NCBI RefSeq assembly: GCF_000342165.1
Contig: NZ_AMRV01000002.1
Coordinates: 1-64,000 of the forward strand
Reading direction: 5' to 3'
DNA length: 64,000 nt
DNA from: Pacificimonas flava
GTDB lineage: Bacteria; Pseudomonadota; Alphaproteobacteria; Sphingomonadales; Sphingomonadaceae
Numbering within the stretch: the stretch's first letter is position 1; every line of letters begins with the position of its first letter. The notes under the pieces were generated by a model that did no database searches, was not told the origin of the DNA, and saw only the letters and a list, made by a program, of their open reading frames with translations. This document shows, one piece after another, positions 33,630 to 42,920 of the stretch. The position numbers and the translations under genes are program-made.

Positions 33630-34394
33630 TTATCGGTGATCCATGCCGCCCTGCCGCGCATAACGGGGTCCAGCCGGCAGCGGTTCGTCGAGGCCGTCTT
33701 GGGAGAGGTGCGGGGCAACATCGCTGCGGGCCGAGATCGACGCGTCGAGGGCTATGACGAGCGGATGGACCGCGAAGCCACGAAGCGCTGTCAGCAGCAT
33801 GATCGTGGCCCCGCCGAACTCCGCCATTTCCTCGCTCAGGCTCCAGACCGGGTTCGGCCACAGCACGTTTGGCACGATGTCGATGACGACCCCGCCGAGA
33901 ACGAGCAGGGCAAAGCCTGCCAGAAACGGCGTCTCCAGACTCCGCCAGCGAACCGAACTGCGCAGGAACGGGAGCAGGCACGCAAGAAGCGCCACGAGTC
34001 CCCCGCCCAGGAGCAATCCTTCCAGATGCAGTTTGCCCTCCGAACGGGTGTCGATGCTCGCCGGCTCGAAGAGCTTGCTGCGCACGAATTCCTGCGCGCG
34101 CTCATGCACGCTGGCAATTTCGTCGATGCCGAGGAAAAGGAGGAGAAGAGCGAGGAGGACCAGCGCCCGCTGGCCGCGTTCCGCCTCCTCCCCCAGCGCG
34201 AACACGCCAAGACACAGAGCGATCATCGAAAGCTTCAGGCCGGCATAGGCGGTCGGCAGCGAGTTTTCGAGCGGAAGGCCGAACAGCTCGGGAAGGGCGT
34301 AGGTCGGCATGGCCCCGGCCCACACTGCGGTCCCCGCCGCCAGCAGCACCAGGTCGGCCAGGACAACGGCCCAAACCATTCTCGCGATGTTCAT
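33630..34394 (-). CDS. conserved multi-pass membrane protein of unknown function
   Basis: 254 residues with six predicted membrane helices, including LVLLALLLLFLGIDEIASVH and PFLAGFALLVLGGVVIDIV. I do not recognise a named family. The segment LGIDEIASVHERAQEF, placed at the end of a helix, resembles the (L/I)DE-x-x-S-x-HE motif of uncharacterised bacterial integral membrane proteins, and acidic/His residues there could bind a metal. A long non-membrane C-terminal tail (ARSDVAPHLSQDGL) follows. Start at 34394 has a G-rich site upstream. Lies alone between xseB and the ligase gene. Confidence 0.6.
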   Translation of the reverse strand: MNIARMVWAVVLADLVLLAAGTAVWAGAMPTYALPELFGLPLENSLPTAYAGLKLSMIALCLGVFALGEEAERGQRALVLLALLLLFLGIDEIASVHERAQEFVRSKLFEPASIDTRSEGKLHLEGLLLGGGLVALLACLLPFLRSSVRWRSLETPFLAGFALLVLGGVVIDIVPNVLWPNPVWSLSEEMAEFGGATIMLLTALRGFAVHPLVIALDASISARSDVAPHLSQDGLDEPLPAGPRYARQGGMDHR

Positions 34395-34440
34395 AAAATT
34401 CCCCCCTTTTCCCAAAGGATAGGCGGGTTTCATAAAACTG

Positions 34441-36132
34441 TCACATCAATTCCGTCGCGGCACGCTTTGCCGCCTCTTCCTCCTCCAGTTCCTTGCGGCT
34501 CAGCTTTCCGATCATGGTTTTCGGCAGCGCGTCCCAGATTTCGAGCGCGGCGGCGCGCTCGTGCTTGCCGACATGCGCATTCAGGAAGGCGAGCAAATCC
34601 TCGACGTTCGCCGCCGCGCCCTCCTTCAAAGTGACGAAGGCCTTGGGCCGCTCACCGAGGCGAGCATCGGGGATGCCGATGACCAGCGCCTCCTTCACCG
34701 CCTCGTGCCGGTAGAGCACCGCCTCAAGGGCGCTCGGATAGATGTTGAAGCCGCCGACCAGGATCAGGTCCTTCAGCCGGTCGACGATATAAGCGTAGCC
34801 GTCGGCATCGAGATAGCCCACGTCGCCGGTACGCAGGCGCCCCTCCACGAACGTCGTTTCATTCGCCTCCGGACGGTTGTGGTAGCGCGTCAGGATTTGC
34901 GGCCCGGCTATGGTGATTTCGCCGCGCTCCCCCTGCGGCAGCACGGTTTCGGGATCCTCCTTGTCGACGATGACGATGCTGGTGCCCGGCAGCGGCTGGC
35001 CGATCGAGCCCGGCTTGCCGCCGGATTCATACGGGTTGCAGGACACGACGCCCGCGCTTTCCGTCAGGCCGTAGCCCTCGACAAGCTTCGCGCCCGTTTT
35101 TTCGATGAACGCGTTCCGCAATTCTTTCGCCATGGGAGCCCCGCCCGAAATGCAAATCTCGAGGGACGTCAGATCGTGCTTCGCGATATTCGGATGATCG
35201 AGAAAGGCCTGATACATGGTCGGCACGCCGGGTAATGATGCGATGCGGTGCCGCTCGATCAGGGCAAGCGCCTCCGTCAGCTCGAACTTGGGCATCATGA
35301 CGATCCAGCCGCCCGCGATCACAGTGCGGTTGAGAACGCAGGTGTTCGCGAAAACATGGAAAAAGGGCAGCGCGCCGAGAATGGAATTGTTGCCCGGCGT
35401 GCCGGGGTCGATGCTGTTCACCTGCGCCGCGTTCACCGAAAGGTTCGCATGGGTAAGGACGGCCCCCTTCGGCCGGCCGGTGGTCCCGCCCGTATATTGA
35501 ATGAGGGCGGTGTCGCTGTGGGCATCGAGGGTCTCGGCCTCGGCGAGCGGCGGGCCGTCCAGCAGGTCCGAAAATCGGCGGACGGTCGGCCCGTAATCGA
35601 CGGCCGCCCGGTCGCCCCCCCGCAGCGCCCGGTAGGCCAGACCCTTCACCCGCGGCAAAACCTCCGGCAGATTGCCTACGACCAGAGTTTTCAGCTCTGT
35701 CTTCGCCTTGACCGCCGCAATCAGCGGATACAGTTGTTCCAGGTCGAGCGTGACCATGATCTCGGTGCCGGAATCCTGCACCTGAAAGATCAGTTCATCC
35801 TCTGAATAGAGCGGCGAGAAATTGACCACCGTTCCGCCCGCCATCAGCACCGCGTAATAGGCGATCACATATTGCGGGCAATTGGGCAGGAACAGACCGA
35901 CCCGGAACCCCTTCGACACGCCCATCCGGCGGAACCCGGCCGCCGCGATGGCAACCTTCTCGGCAATGTCGCCATAGGTGAAGCGCCGACCCATGAAATC
36001 CAGGAACGGAGCGCCCGGCGCCTTGCCCGCCTGTTCGCTCAGGAGCTCATGGAGAAGGCGGGGCCGGAAGGCGGTATCCCATGGCACCGGGTGGTCGTAA
36101 CGAAACGGCCAGGCCTTGCCGGTCTCTGACAT
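34441..36132 (-). CDS. fadD: long-chain-fatty-acid-CoA ligase
   Basis: Activates fatty acids to acyl-CoA via acyl-adenylate at the inner membrane. The 563-residue AMP-binding enzyme shows the P-loop QYTGGTTGRPKGAVLTH, the adenylate motif EGYGLTESAGVVSCNPYE, the linker GYAYIVDRLKDLILVGGFNI and the catalytic Lys region DALPKTMIGKLSRKEL. Size and order match FadD. Start at 36132. FadD is the best-fitting member name, although substrate length cannot be read. Confidence 0.9.
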   Translation of the reverse strand: MSETGKAWPFRYDHPVPWDTAFRPRLLHELLSEQAGKAPGAPFLDFMGRRFTYGDIAEKVAIAAAGFRRMGVSKGFRVGLFLPNCPQYVIAYYAVLMAGGTVVNFSPLYSEDELIFQVQDSGTEIMVTLDLEQLYPLIAAVKAKTELKTLVVGNLPEVLPRVKGLAYRALRGGDRAAVDYGPTVRRFSDLLDGPPLAEAETLDAHSDTALIQYTGGTTGRPKGAVLTHANLSVNAAQVNSIDPGTPGNNSILGALPFFHVFANTCVLNRTVIAGGWIVMMPKFELTEALALIERHRIASLPGVPTMYQAFLDHPNIAKHDLTSLEICISGGAPMAKELRNAFIEKTGAKLVEGYGLTESAGVVSCNPYESGGKPGSIGQPLPGTSIVIVDKEDPETVLPQGERGEITIAGPQILTRYHNRPEANETTFVEGRLRTGDVGYLDADGYAYIVDRLKDLILVGGFNIYPSALEAVLYRHEAVKEALVIGIPDARLGERPKAFVTLKEGAAANVEDLLAFLNAHVGKHERAAALEIWDALPKTMIGKLSRKELEEEEAAKRAATELM

Positions 36133-36210
36133 GAAAGCGCTCCCTCGCATCGATGCTCGTCCCCCGCCGCGCTTCTAGCGCGCTATTGTCATCGGTGCCA
36201 ATAGCTTTCG

Positions 36211-37284
36211 TCAGGCCTGCCAAAGGTCTGCGGCGCCGCGCTTGACGGTGCGGCTGGCAAGCCCTGCGTCCTCCAGCCAGCGAAGGTGGGCCATCGCCTC
36301 CCCGACCGCCATGCCCATCTCGCGATCGTCGATCTGTCGGCCGAACAGGATTTCAAAGGTTTGCATCGCCGTTCGCGGCCGGTCCGCCAGGTATCGCCGC
36401 AGCATGTCCAGCTTGTGCCGGTGATCCGCGTCCAGTTGCGACAGCCGCTCATGCAGACCGTGAAACGGAAATCCATGCGCGGGCAGCACGAGAAGATCGT
36501 TCGGCAGCGCGCGCAGCCTTTCGATCGAATCGAGCCAGTCGCCCAGCGGATTGGCCATGGGCTCGGTCTGGTGGACGGAGACGTTGGAGGTGATGCGCGG
36601 CAGCACCTGATCGCCCGCGATCATCAGCGTTCCGGCATCGTCGACCAAGCACGCATGTTCCGGCGTGTGACCGCTGCCGACGACCACCCGCCAGCGCCGC
36701 GCGCCGATCGTCAGGACGTCGCCGTCGGCAATGCGGGTATATTCGTCCGGCAGCGGAGAAATGGCGCTGGCGAACCGGCCCCAGCCATCCTCGCGCATCT
36801 TATCGAGCTGCGCCCGCGAATAGCCGGCTTTCTCGCTGAAGCGCATGGCGGCCTCCGGCGGCTCCTCGCGACGATCGCCCAGCAGCATGCGCGCGGTCAG
36901 ATATTCGGTGCGGGTCATGACGAACTCGGCGCCCGTCTTGCGGCACAGCCAGCCGGCGAGGCCCAGATGATCGGGATGGTAATGCGTCGAAATCAGGCGC
37001 CCGACGGGTTTCTCCGCCAGGAGCTTTGCAAGGACGCCGCGCCAAACATCCTTGCAGGAGGACGCCGGAATGGCGGTGTCGACCAGCGTCCAATGATCGC
37101 CGCCGTCCAGAATCCAAAGGTTGATGTGGTCCAGGCTGAACGGCATCGGCATGCGCAGCCAGAAGACGCCGCTCGCCACCTCGTGCAGGTCGCCCGGCTC
37201 CGGGTGCCAGCGGCCCAGCGGGTAATGAAGGCCGCGGCGGGTTTCGCCCCGATCGGGCGGCTGGCTCAGGGACGTTTCGGTCAT
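36211..37284 (-). CDS. MBL-fold metallo-hydrolase
   Basis: 357-residue metallo-beta-lactamase-fold protein with the metal site STHYHPDHLGLAGWL, VVVGSGHTPEHACLVDD and MIAGDQVLP; a C-terminal winged-helix-like segment (EMGMAVGEAMAHLRWLEDAG) follows, as in the LACTB2-like/hydroxyacylglutathione-hydrolase-like group. Substrate is unknown; thioesters or RNA ends are the usual ones. The preceding gene ends 134 bases upstream. Confidence 0.85.
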   Translation of the reverse strand: MTETSLSQPPDRGETRRGLHYPLGRWHPEPGDLHEVASGVFWLRMPMPFSLDHINLWILDGGDHWTLVDTAIPASSCKDVWRGVLAKLLAEKPVGRLISTHYHPDHLGLAGWLCRKTGAEFVMTRTEYLTARMLLGDRREEPPEAAMRFSEKAGYSRAQLDKMREDGWGRFASAISPLPDEYTRIADGDVLTIGARRWRVVVGSGHTPEHACLVDDAGTLMIAGDQVLPRITSNVSVHQTEPMANPLGDWLDSIERLRALPNDLLVLPAHGFPFHGLHERLSQLDADHRHKLDMLRRYLADRPRTAMQTFEILFGRQIDDREMGMAVGEAMAHLRWLEDAGLASRTVKRGAADLWQA

Positions 37285-37362
37285 TCACCCGGATGTAGGC
37301 GAAGCCACGGGCTACGGACCCTATCTGTTTTCGGCGCCACCGGGGAACGCCGGGCCCGGGGA

Positions 37363-37388
37363 CAGCGCGCCATCCGGGCGGCGCGCTG
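37363..37388 (-). terminator. GC-rich hairpin after the TrcR gene
   Basis: CAGCGCGCC at 37363-37371 and GGCGCGCTG at 37380-37388 form a perfect 9-bp stem with an 8-base loop, 30 bases after the DUF1013 stop in the direction of transcription. No T-run follows, so it may not be a Rho-independent terminator. Confidence 0.35.
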
Positions 37389-37417
37389 CCCTTCATTGGG
37401 CCTTTGCCGTTCGGGCC

Positions 37418-38149
37418 TCAGCCCTTTGCGAAGGGGTCGACCTGGTCCTGCGCGGCCGGAACGCCGTCCGACGCGCCCTCACCCGTCAGCATGTCGGGAT
37501 CGACGCCCAGCGCCTCCGCCTGCGCTGCGCGGTCGGCGGCATCGGCCGCCTCCTGACGCTCGCGCCGCAGTTCCTCCAGCATGGCCGCGCGGTCGCTCTC
37601 GAATTTCGGATCGCTGATCTCGACGCCCGCCTTCTTCGCCGCTGCCTCGACGAGCACGTCGAGATCGCGCTGCGAACACAGGCCCAGCGCCACAGGGTCC
37701 TTCGGAACGATATTGTCCATGTTCCAGTGCGACTTGGTCCGGATCGCCTGAATGGTGTTCTTGGTCGTGCCGATCAGCTTGGCGATCTTCGAATCGGGAA
37801 TGTCGGGATGATTCTGCACCAGCCAGGCAATGCCCTCCGGCTTGTCCTGACGCTTCGACACGGGCGTGTAGCGCGGCCCCTTCGTCCGGCGCTTCTGGTC
37901 AGGCCCCTTGGACAGCTTCGGCGTGTAGTTCTCGTCCGCCTGGGCCTTCTCCAGCTCCTCGCGCGACAGTTCGCCCGCCTCGATGGGGTTTCGCGGAATG
38001 TGGCGGTGCTGCGCGGTCTCATCGGCGATGGACTGGATTTCCAGTACGTGCAGGCCGCAGAAATCGGCGATTTGTTCGAACGTCAGCGTCGTGTTCTCGA
38101 CCAGCCATTCGGCGGTCGCGTTCGGCATGAGCGGATGCCCGTCTGCCAT
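37418..38149 (-). CDS. trcR: DUF1013 cell-cycle transcriptional regulator (TrcR-type)
   Basis: 243-residue cytoplasmic protein of the alphaproteobacterial DUF1013 family, a predicted DNA-binding regulator conserved with CtrA-type cell-cycle genes. Visible features are WLVENTTLTFEQIADFCGLH (helix-turn-helix-like), EIQSIADETAQHRHIPRN, WLVQNHPDIPDSKIAKLIGT, TTKNTIQAIRTKSHWNMDNI and an acidic C-terminal tail. Start at 38149 follows GGGAGACG. Presence of this family is one of the better pointers to the host class. Confidence 0.87.
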   Translation of the reverse strand: MADGHPLMPNATAEWLVENTTLTFEQIADFCGLHVLEIQSIADETAQHRHIPRNPIEAGELSREELEKAQADENYTPKLSKGPDQKRRTKGPRYTPVSKRQDKPEGIAWLVQNHPDIPDSKIAKLIGTTKNTIQAIRTKSHWNMDNIVPKDPVALGLCSQRDLDVLVEAAAKKAGVEISDPKFESDRAAMLEELRRERQEAADAADRAAQAEALGVDPDMLTGEGASDGVPAAQDQVDPFAKG

Positions 38150-38163
38150 GTTTCGTCTCCCGG

Positions 38164-38197
38164 ATAAAAGAAGGGCCGCCCCTCCCGGGACGGCCTT
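38164..38197 (-). terminator. hairpin plus T-rich tract after the glycosyltransferase gene
   Basis: On the minus strand GGCCG (38195-38191) pairs with CGGCC (38178-38174) around a GC-rich loop, followed by CTTCTTTTAT (38173-38164). Placed between the glycosyltransferase stop and the DUF1013 start, it could end the upstream transcript, or form part of the DUF1013 leader. Confidence 0.45.
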
Positions 38198-38256
38198 CGA
38201 CACCAGCCGATATATGGCAGCGCCCGCCAGTGATCAAGCACGCTGGCGAGGTATCT

Positions 38257-39309
38257 CTACGCGGCCAGAGGCATTGGGGCCGCAGCCGATCGCCGTTCCG
38301 AGGCCGCGAAGCAGGCAAGCGCGCCGCGGAATTCATCCGCCGCCGCCGTCCAGGTAAAGCCACGCCCATAGGCTCGGCAGCGGGCGCGGTCCTTTTGGAG
38401 CGCCTCCCGGATCGCGGCGGACAGATCCTCCGACAGGGCGCCGACCTCGCTCGTAACCAGATCGACCGGTCCCTGCACGGGATAGGCCGCAACCGGCGTG
38501 CCGCTCGCCAGCGCCTCGATGATGACCATGCCGAACGTGTCGGTGCGACTTGGAAAGACGAAGACGTCCGCATGCGCGTAGGCAGCCGCCAGGTCCTTGC
38601 CATGCCGCGCACCCGGGAACCGCGCGTTCGGATAGGCCGCGCTCAGCCCTGCGCGCGCTGGCCCATCGCCGATCAGCACCTTCGTCCCCGCCGTGTCGGC
38701 GCGCAGAAACGCCTCCAGATTCTTCTCGACCGCGATGCGTCCGACATACAGCTGGATCGGCCTTGGCAAGCCGGCGAAGTCCGACGGCTCGGGTGGCGGC
38801 GAATCCGGAAACGCCGTCAGGTCGACGCCGCGCCCGAACGGCAGCAGCGGCCCGATGCCCTCGCTGGCGAGTTGCACGCGCAGGCTGGGCGTCGCGGCGA
38901 GCGTCGCCGCGGCCGGCGCATGAAACCAGCGCTCGAACCGCCAGAAGAGGCGCGGAGAGAGGCCCGTTCGCGCCGCCACATAATCCGGAAACTGCGTGTG
39001 ATAGGCGGTGGTGAAGGGCAGGTCCCGCCGCAGGCACCAACGCCGGGCGGCAAGGCCGAGCGGCCCCTCCGTCGCGATGTGGATGGCGTCGGGTCGAAAA
39101 CGCCTGAGACGGGCGCCGACGACGCCCGACCAGGCCAGCGACAGACGGATTTCCGGATAGGACGGACAGGGAAGAGAGGGATAGAGATCCGGCGAGATCA
39201 CCTCCACCACGTCGCCGCGACGTTCCAGTTCCGCGCGCACCGACTGCAGCGTTCGCACGACCCCGTTCACCTGCGGCGTCCAGGCATCGGTGACGATGGC
39301 GATGCGCAT
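38257..39309 (-). CDS. GT4-family glycosyltransferase (phosphatidylinositol/sulfolipid-type)
   Basis: 350-residue GT-B glycosyltransferase that probably transfers a sugar to a membrane lipid. It begins RIAIVTDAWTPQVNGVVRTL, has IHIATEGPLGLAARRWC, and the C-terminal nucleotide-sugar domain with QLYVGRIAVEKNLEAFLRA and FVFPSRTDTFGMVIIEALAS. NxVNGVVRT and TEGPLG resemble the SQD2/alpha-mannosyltransferase (DgdD-like) group. Directly adjacent (12 bases) to the LpxH-like gene. Confidence 0.87.
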   Translation of the reverse strand: MRIAIVTDAWTPQVNGVVRTLQSVRAELERRGDVVEVISPDLYPSLPCPSYPEIRLSLAWSGVVGARLRRFRPDAIHIATEGPLGLAARRWCLRRDLPFTTAYHTQFPDYVAARTGLSPRLFWRFERWFHAPAAATLAATPSLRVQLASEGIGPLLPFGRGVDLTAFPDSPPPEPSDFAGLPRPIQLYVGRIAVEKNLEAFLRADTAGTKVLIGDGPARAGLSAAYPNARFPGARHGKDLAAAYAHADVFVFPSRTDTFGMVIIEALASGTPVAAYPVQGPVDLVTSEVGALSEDLSAAIREALQKDRARCRAYGRGFTWTAAADEFRGALACFAASERRSAAAPMPLAA

Positions 39310-39321
39310 TGGCCGCCCCCC

Positions 39322-40242
39322 TCAGGCGGCCTCGGCCCGAACCAGGGGTACGGGCCTATCCCGCTCGGCCATGATCTCCGCCCAGTTGAGGATTTCCATG
39401 CGTCCGTCGAAATGCTCGACCAGCGCGTTGCATCCCTCCACCCAGTCCCCGTCATTATAGTAGGTGACGCCGTCGATCTCGCGCGTTTCGGCGGTGTGGA
39501 TATGGCCGCAGACGACGCCGTCCAGCCCGCGCACGCGCGCCGCCTTCGCCACCGCCTCCTCAAAGCGGCCGATGAACTCCACCGCGTTCTTGACCTTGTG
39601 CTTCGCGTGTTTCGACAGCGACCAATAGGGCAGGCCGAACCGCTGGCGCACCTGATTCACCAGCCAGTTCAGCTTCATCATGGAGATGTAGGCCGCATCG
39701 CCGAGGAGCGCGAGCCAGCGGGCGTAGAGGACCACGGCATCGAACTCGTCGCCGTGGCAGATCAGCAGGCGGCGTCCGTCCGCCGTCTCGTGCACCGCCG
39801 TGCGCTTGATGGCAATGCCTCCAAAGCTGAGGCCGACGAACTGGCGAAACGCCTCGTCATGATTGCCGGGAATGAAGACGACCTCCGTCCCCCGCTTCGC
39901 GCGTTTCAGGAGGCGCCAAACGACATCATTATGCTTTGGCGGCCAGTACCAGCTTTTCCGCAGCCGCCAGCCGTCGATAATGTCGCCGACCAGATACATG
40001 CGTTCGCTGTCGGTGCTGTCGAGGAAATCGATCAGCATGTCGGCATTGCAGCCGCGCGTGCCGAGATGAACGTCGGAAATCCAGATCGTGCGGTAGCGCG
40101 TCCGCTCCCGGTCGCGGCGTTCCGGCACGGACAGACGAGCATCGCCGCCAGCCAGCATTTGCCGCATGGCCTCGGCGCCCAGCGCGCCCCCGGCCTCGCC
40201 GGCGTTCCCCAATTCCGCTGCCTTCGTTTTCCAGCCGAGCAT
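39322..40242 (-). CDS. UDP-2,3-diacylglucosamine diphosphatase-like metallophosphoesterase
   Basis: 306-residue calcineurin-fold enzyme related to LpxH, which makes lipid X in lipid A synthesis; metal-binding motifs are TIWISDVHLGTRGC, LVGDIIDGWRLRKSWYWPP, FIPGNHDEAFRQ and VCGHIHTAETREID. The KSWYWPP and LVNQVRQRFGLPYWSLSKH segments are typical of the separate LpxH-like subgroup found next to GT4 glycosyltransferases, whose substrate may differ. Start at 40242 (MLGWKTKAAEL) or in-frame Met at 40284. Confidence 0.85.
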   Translation of the reverse strand: MLGWKTKAAELGNAGEAGGALGAEAMRQMLAGGDARLSVPERRDRERTRYRTIWISDVHLGTRGCNADMLIDFLDSTDSERMYLVGDIIDGWRLRKSWYWPPKHNDVVWRLLKRAKRGTEVVFIPGNHDEAFRQFVGLSFGGIAIKRTAVHETADGRRLLICHGDEFDAVVLYARWLALLGDAAYISMMKLNWLVNQVRQRFGLPYWSLSKHAKHKVKNAVEFIGRFEEAVAKAARVRGLDGVVCGHIHTAETREIDGVTYYNDGDWVEGCNALVEHFDGRMEILNWAEIMAERDRPVPLVRAEAA

Positions 40243-40374
40243 TGCATACCCCCGCTTTCGGTGTCGGGGGCGCATAAAGCGCATCTATGTTACGATTGTG
40301 CACCGCAACATAAATCTTCACGAAAACGTCATTGGAACGACACGAAGGGCGGCGGGCGCGATTCGCGCAAAGCC

Positions 40375-41382
40375 CTATTCGCCGGCAACGACCAGGACGA
40401 TCTTCCCCACATGCGCGCCGGATTCCATGTACCGGTGCGCCTCGGCCGCTTCCGCGAGCGGGAAGGTCTTGTCGGTCATCGGCTTCAGCGATCCGTCCGC
40501 GAAGAGCGGCCAGACCATCTCCGCCAGCGCGTCCGCGACCATGGCCTTGAACTCCGGACCGCGCGGTCTCAGCGTGGATCCGGTCAGCGTCAGACGTTTC
40601 TGCATGACCTTCCAAATCGGCACCTCCGCCACCGAACCGCGCTGCACGGCGATGGAGACGTGCCGGCCGCCGACGGCCATGCAATCGACGTTGCGCGCGA
40701 CATAATCGCCGCCGACCATGTCGAGGACGACATCGACGCCGTCGGGCGCGATTTCCTTGACGGCCTCGGCGAAATCCCGTGCCTTGTAGTTGAGGGCGTG
40801 CGACGCACCCGCGCGAAGGGAGGCCTCGCATTTTTCGTCGCTGCCATTGGTCGTGATCGCCGTGATGTCGAAGGCACGGCATAGCTGCGTCGCGGTCGTG
40901 CCGATGCCGCTCGTGCCGCCATGGATCAGCGCGATCTCGCCGTCCTTCGCGCCGCCACGCTCGAACAGGTTGGACCAGACGGTGAAGTAGGTTTCCGGCA
41001 GGCCGGCGGCATCGATCAGCGAAACACCGTCCGGCACCGGCAGGCAGGAGCCTTCCGGTGCGCAAACATAGTCCGCATAGCCGCCGCCGGGCACCAGAGC
41101 GCAAACCCTCTGTCCGGACGACAGATGCTCCGCACCTTCGCCGACTGCGACGACGGTTCCCGACACTTCCAGGCCGGGGATGGACGGCGCGCCAGGCGGC
41201 GGCGGATAGGCGCCCTTGCGCTGCATGACATCCGGGCGATTGACGCCGGCGGCGGCAACGCGGATCAGCACCTCTCCCGCGCCAGGCTTCGGAACGGGTC
41301 GCTCGGCCAGGCTCAGCACCTCCGGCCCGCCGCTCGCCTCCGGGTCGATGGCCTTCATTCTCGCCGGAATCTCGCTTGTCAT
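40375..41382 (-). CDS. zinc-free NAD(P)H:quinone oxidoreductase (MDR family)
   Basis: 335-residue medium-chain dehydrogenase of the quinone oxidoreductase (zeta-crystallin/PIG3-like) group: AAGVNRPDVMQRKGAYPPPP, GLEVSGTVVAVGEGAEHL, nucleotide-binding HGGTSGIGTTATQLC and TNGSDEKCEASLRAGASHAL. Structural-zinc cysteines are absent. PIG3-like members reduce quinones with NADPH. Start at 41382 leaves a short leader before the first strand. Confidence 0.9.
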   Translation of the reverse strand: MTSEIPARMKAIDPEASGGPEVLSLAERPVPKPGAGEVLIRVAAAGVNRPDVMQRKGAYPPPPGAPSIPGLEVSGTVVAVGEGAEHLSSGQRVCALVPGGGYADYVCAPEGSCLPVPDGVSLIDAAGLPETYFTVWSNLFERGGAKDGEIALIHGGTSGIGTTATQLCRAFDITAITTNGSDEKCEASLRAGASHALNYKARDFAEAVKEIAPDGVDVVLDMVGGDYVARNVDCMAVGGRHVSIAVQRGSVAEVPIWKVMQKRLTLTGSTLRPRGPEFKAMVADALAEMVWPLFADGSLKPMTDKTFPLAEAAEAHRYMESGAHVGKIVLVVAGE

Positions 41383-41537
41383 GATGCCGCTCCCCTCGCT
41401 TCGTGATGCTCCCAACGTCGCCGCTATCCCAGTTGTTTCGTTTAGGGAACAGCATCGCGGCGACTGCCGAGGCTTTCCGGGATGCCAGACTGGCGCTGGA
41501 CGACCCGCGGACGCGGGGTCTATGATCAGCGTGCGCG

Positions 41538-41729
41538 ATGGATGAAGACGACCTGCCCCGCCCCGGCGATCCGCTGGATACGCTGATGAAGAGCGACCTC
41601 GACCGCCTGTCCGTGCACGAGCTCGAAGCCCGCATTCGCATGCTCGAGGCGGAAACGGAGCGGACCCGCGCCAAGCTGGCGGGCGCGAAGGACTTTCGGG
41701 CGGGCGCCGACGCGCTGTTCAAAAGCTGA
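41538..41729 (+). CDS. DUF1192 small protein
   Basis: 63-residue protein of the alphaproteobacterial DUF1192 family: DLPRPGDPLDTLMKSDLDRL and a coiled coil HELEARIRMLEAETERTRAK. No membrane segment; role unknown. Present next to quinone oxidoreductase and acyl-CoA dehydrogenase genes. Confidence 0.87.
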   Translation: MDEDDLPRPGDPLDTLMKSDLDRLSVHELEARIRMLEAETERTRAKLAGAKDFRAGADALFKS

Positions 41730-41802
41730 GGCCCATCACAAGTAAGGGTCACTTCCCGCCCTCGGCGCAGCGCATAGTCCGCGATCTTGGGAAGGAGACC
41801 AG

Positions 41803-42906
41803 ATGAATTTCGATTTTTCGGACGATGCCCGCGCCTTGCAGGACAGCGCGCGCCGGTTCTTCGACGAGAAGGCCGGGCCGACTGCCGCCCGGCGCGTCAT
41901 GAACGGCGATGCGCCTTACGATGAAACGCTGTGGCAGGGCGCGGCGGGCCTGGGCCTGACCGGCATCCGTATCCCCGAAGAATTCGGCGGCGTCGGCCTG
42001 GGCGCCGAGGAGGCGTGCCTGATGGCGGAGGAGATCGGCCGCAGCCTGGCGCCCGCGCCCCTCATCTCTACCATGCTGTTCACCGAGGCGCTGCTGATCG
42101 CCGGCTCGCGGGCGCAGCAGGAACGCTGGTTGCCCGGAATTGCCGACGGATCGATCATCGGCTGCGTCGGCTGGGGGGAGGAAAGGAGCCAGATTCCGAC
42201 AAGCATGCCGGACACGCGGCTCGGCAAGTCCGGCGTCAATGGCATCAAATGTCCGGTCGCAGACGCCGTCTCCGCTCACGTCGCGGCGATCACCGTGGCG
42301 GGCGATGACGGCCCCGCCCTTGCCCTTCTCGATCTTGCGCAGGATGCGGCGGCGGTCGAACCGGTCGAAACGCTCGACCTCGTTCGTCCCCATGCCCGCA
42401 TTTCCTGCCGCGACGCACAGGCGGAGGCGATGGGCGGAACGGACGCGTTTCAGGATTTCCTCGACCGGGCCGCGGTGCTGCTCTCCTTCGAGGCGATCGG
42501 GACGCAGGACGCGGCGATGGCGATGGCCGTCGATTATGCGAAGGAGCGGGTCGCGTTCGGTCAGCGTATCGGCCGCTATCAGGGCGTGAAGCACAAGGCC
42601 GCCGACATGTATGTGAAGCAGCAGCTTGCCCGCGCGCATGCGATGCACGGGGCCTGGGCCTTTCAGGCGGGCGCACCGGAACTGCGCCAGGCCGCGGCCG
42701 CCGCGCGCACGGCCAGCCTGGACGCGCTGACCTACACGGCAGAGGAAAACGTGCAGATGCACGGCGGCATCGGCTTCACATGGGAATCCGACTGCCAATT
42801 CTACTATCGGCGCGCCCGCGCCATTTCGGCGGCTCTCGGCAGTCGGGGCTTCTGGTCCGACCGCCTGGTTCGCGCGCTGGAACAGCGCAACCGCATGGCC
42901 GCCTGA
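41803..42906 (+). CDS. acyl-CoA dehydrogenase, first of pair
   Basis: 367-residue flavoprotein of the acyl-CoA dehydrogenase family: GLTGIRIPEEFGGVGLGAEE, the FAD/substrate core with FGQRIGRYQGVKHKAADMYV and QMHGGIGFTWESDCQFYYRR near the C-terminus. The middle domain is degenerate compared with standard members (no clear QMSGGSD-like cofactor motif). It is cotranscribed with the next gene (14-base gap), a layout in which both often form one heteromeric enzyme, as in steroid-chain-degrading FadE pairs. Confidence 0.88.
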   Translation: MNFDFSDDARALQDSARRFFDEKAGPTAARRVMNGDAPYDETLWQGAAGLGLTGIRIPEEFGGVGLGAEEACLMAEEIGRSLAPAPLISTMLFTEALLIAGSRAQQERWLPGIADGSIIGCVGWGEERSQIPTSMPDTRLGKSGVNGIKCPVADAVSAHVAAITVAGDDGPALALLDLAQDAAAVEPVETLDLVRPHARISCRDAQAEAMGGTDAFQDFLDRAAVLLSFEAIGTQDAAMAMAVDYAKERVAFGQRIGRYQGVKHKAADMYVKQQLARAHAMHGAWAFQAGAPELRQAAAAARTASLDALTYTAEENVQMHGGIGFTWESDCQFYYRRARAISAALGSRGFWSDRLVRALEQRNRMAA

Positions 42907-42920
42907 GGGAGAACGGGAAG

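Noticed and set aside
37363-37388. Strong Rho-independent terminator
   Set aside because: Perfect stem but no T-run on either strand, so it is listed only as a low-confidence hairpin.
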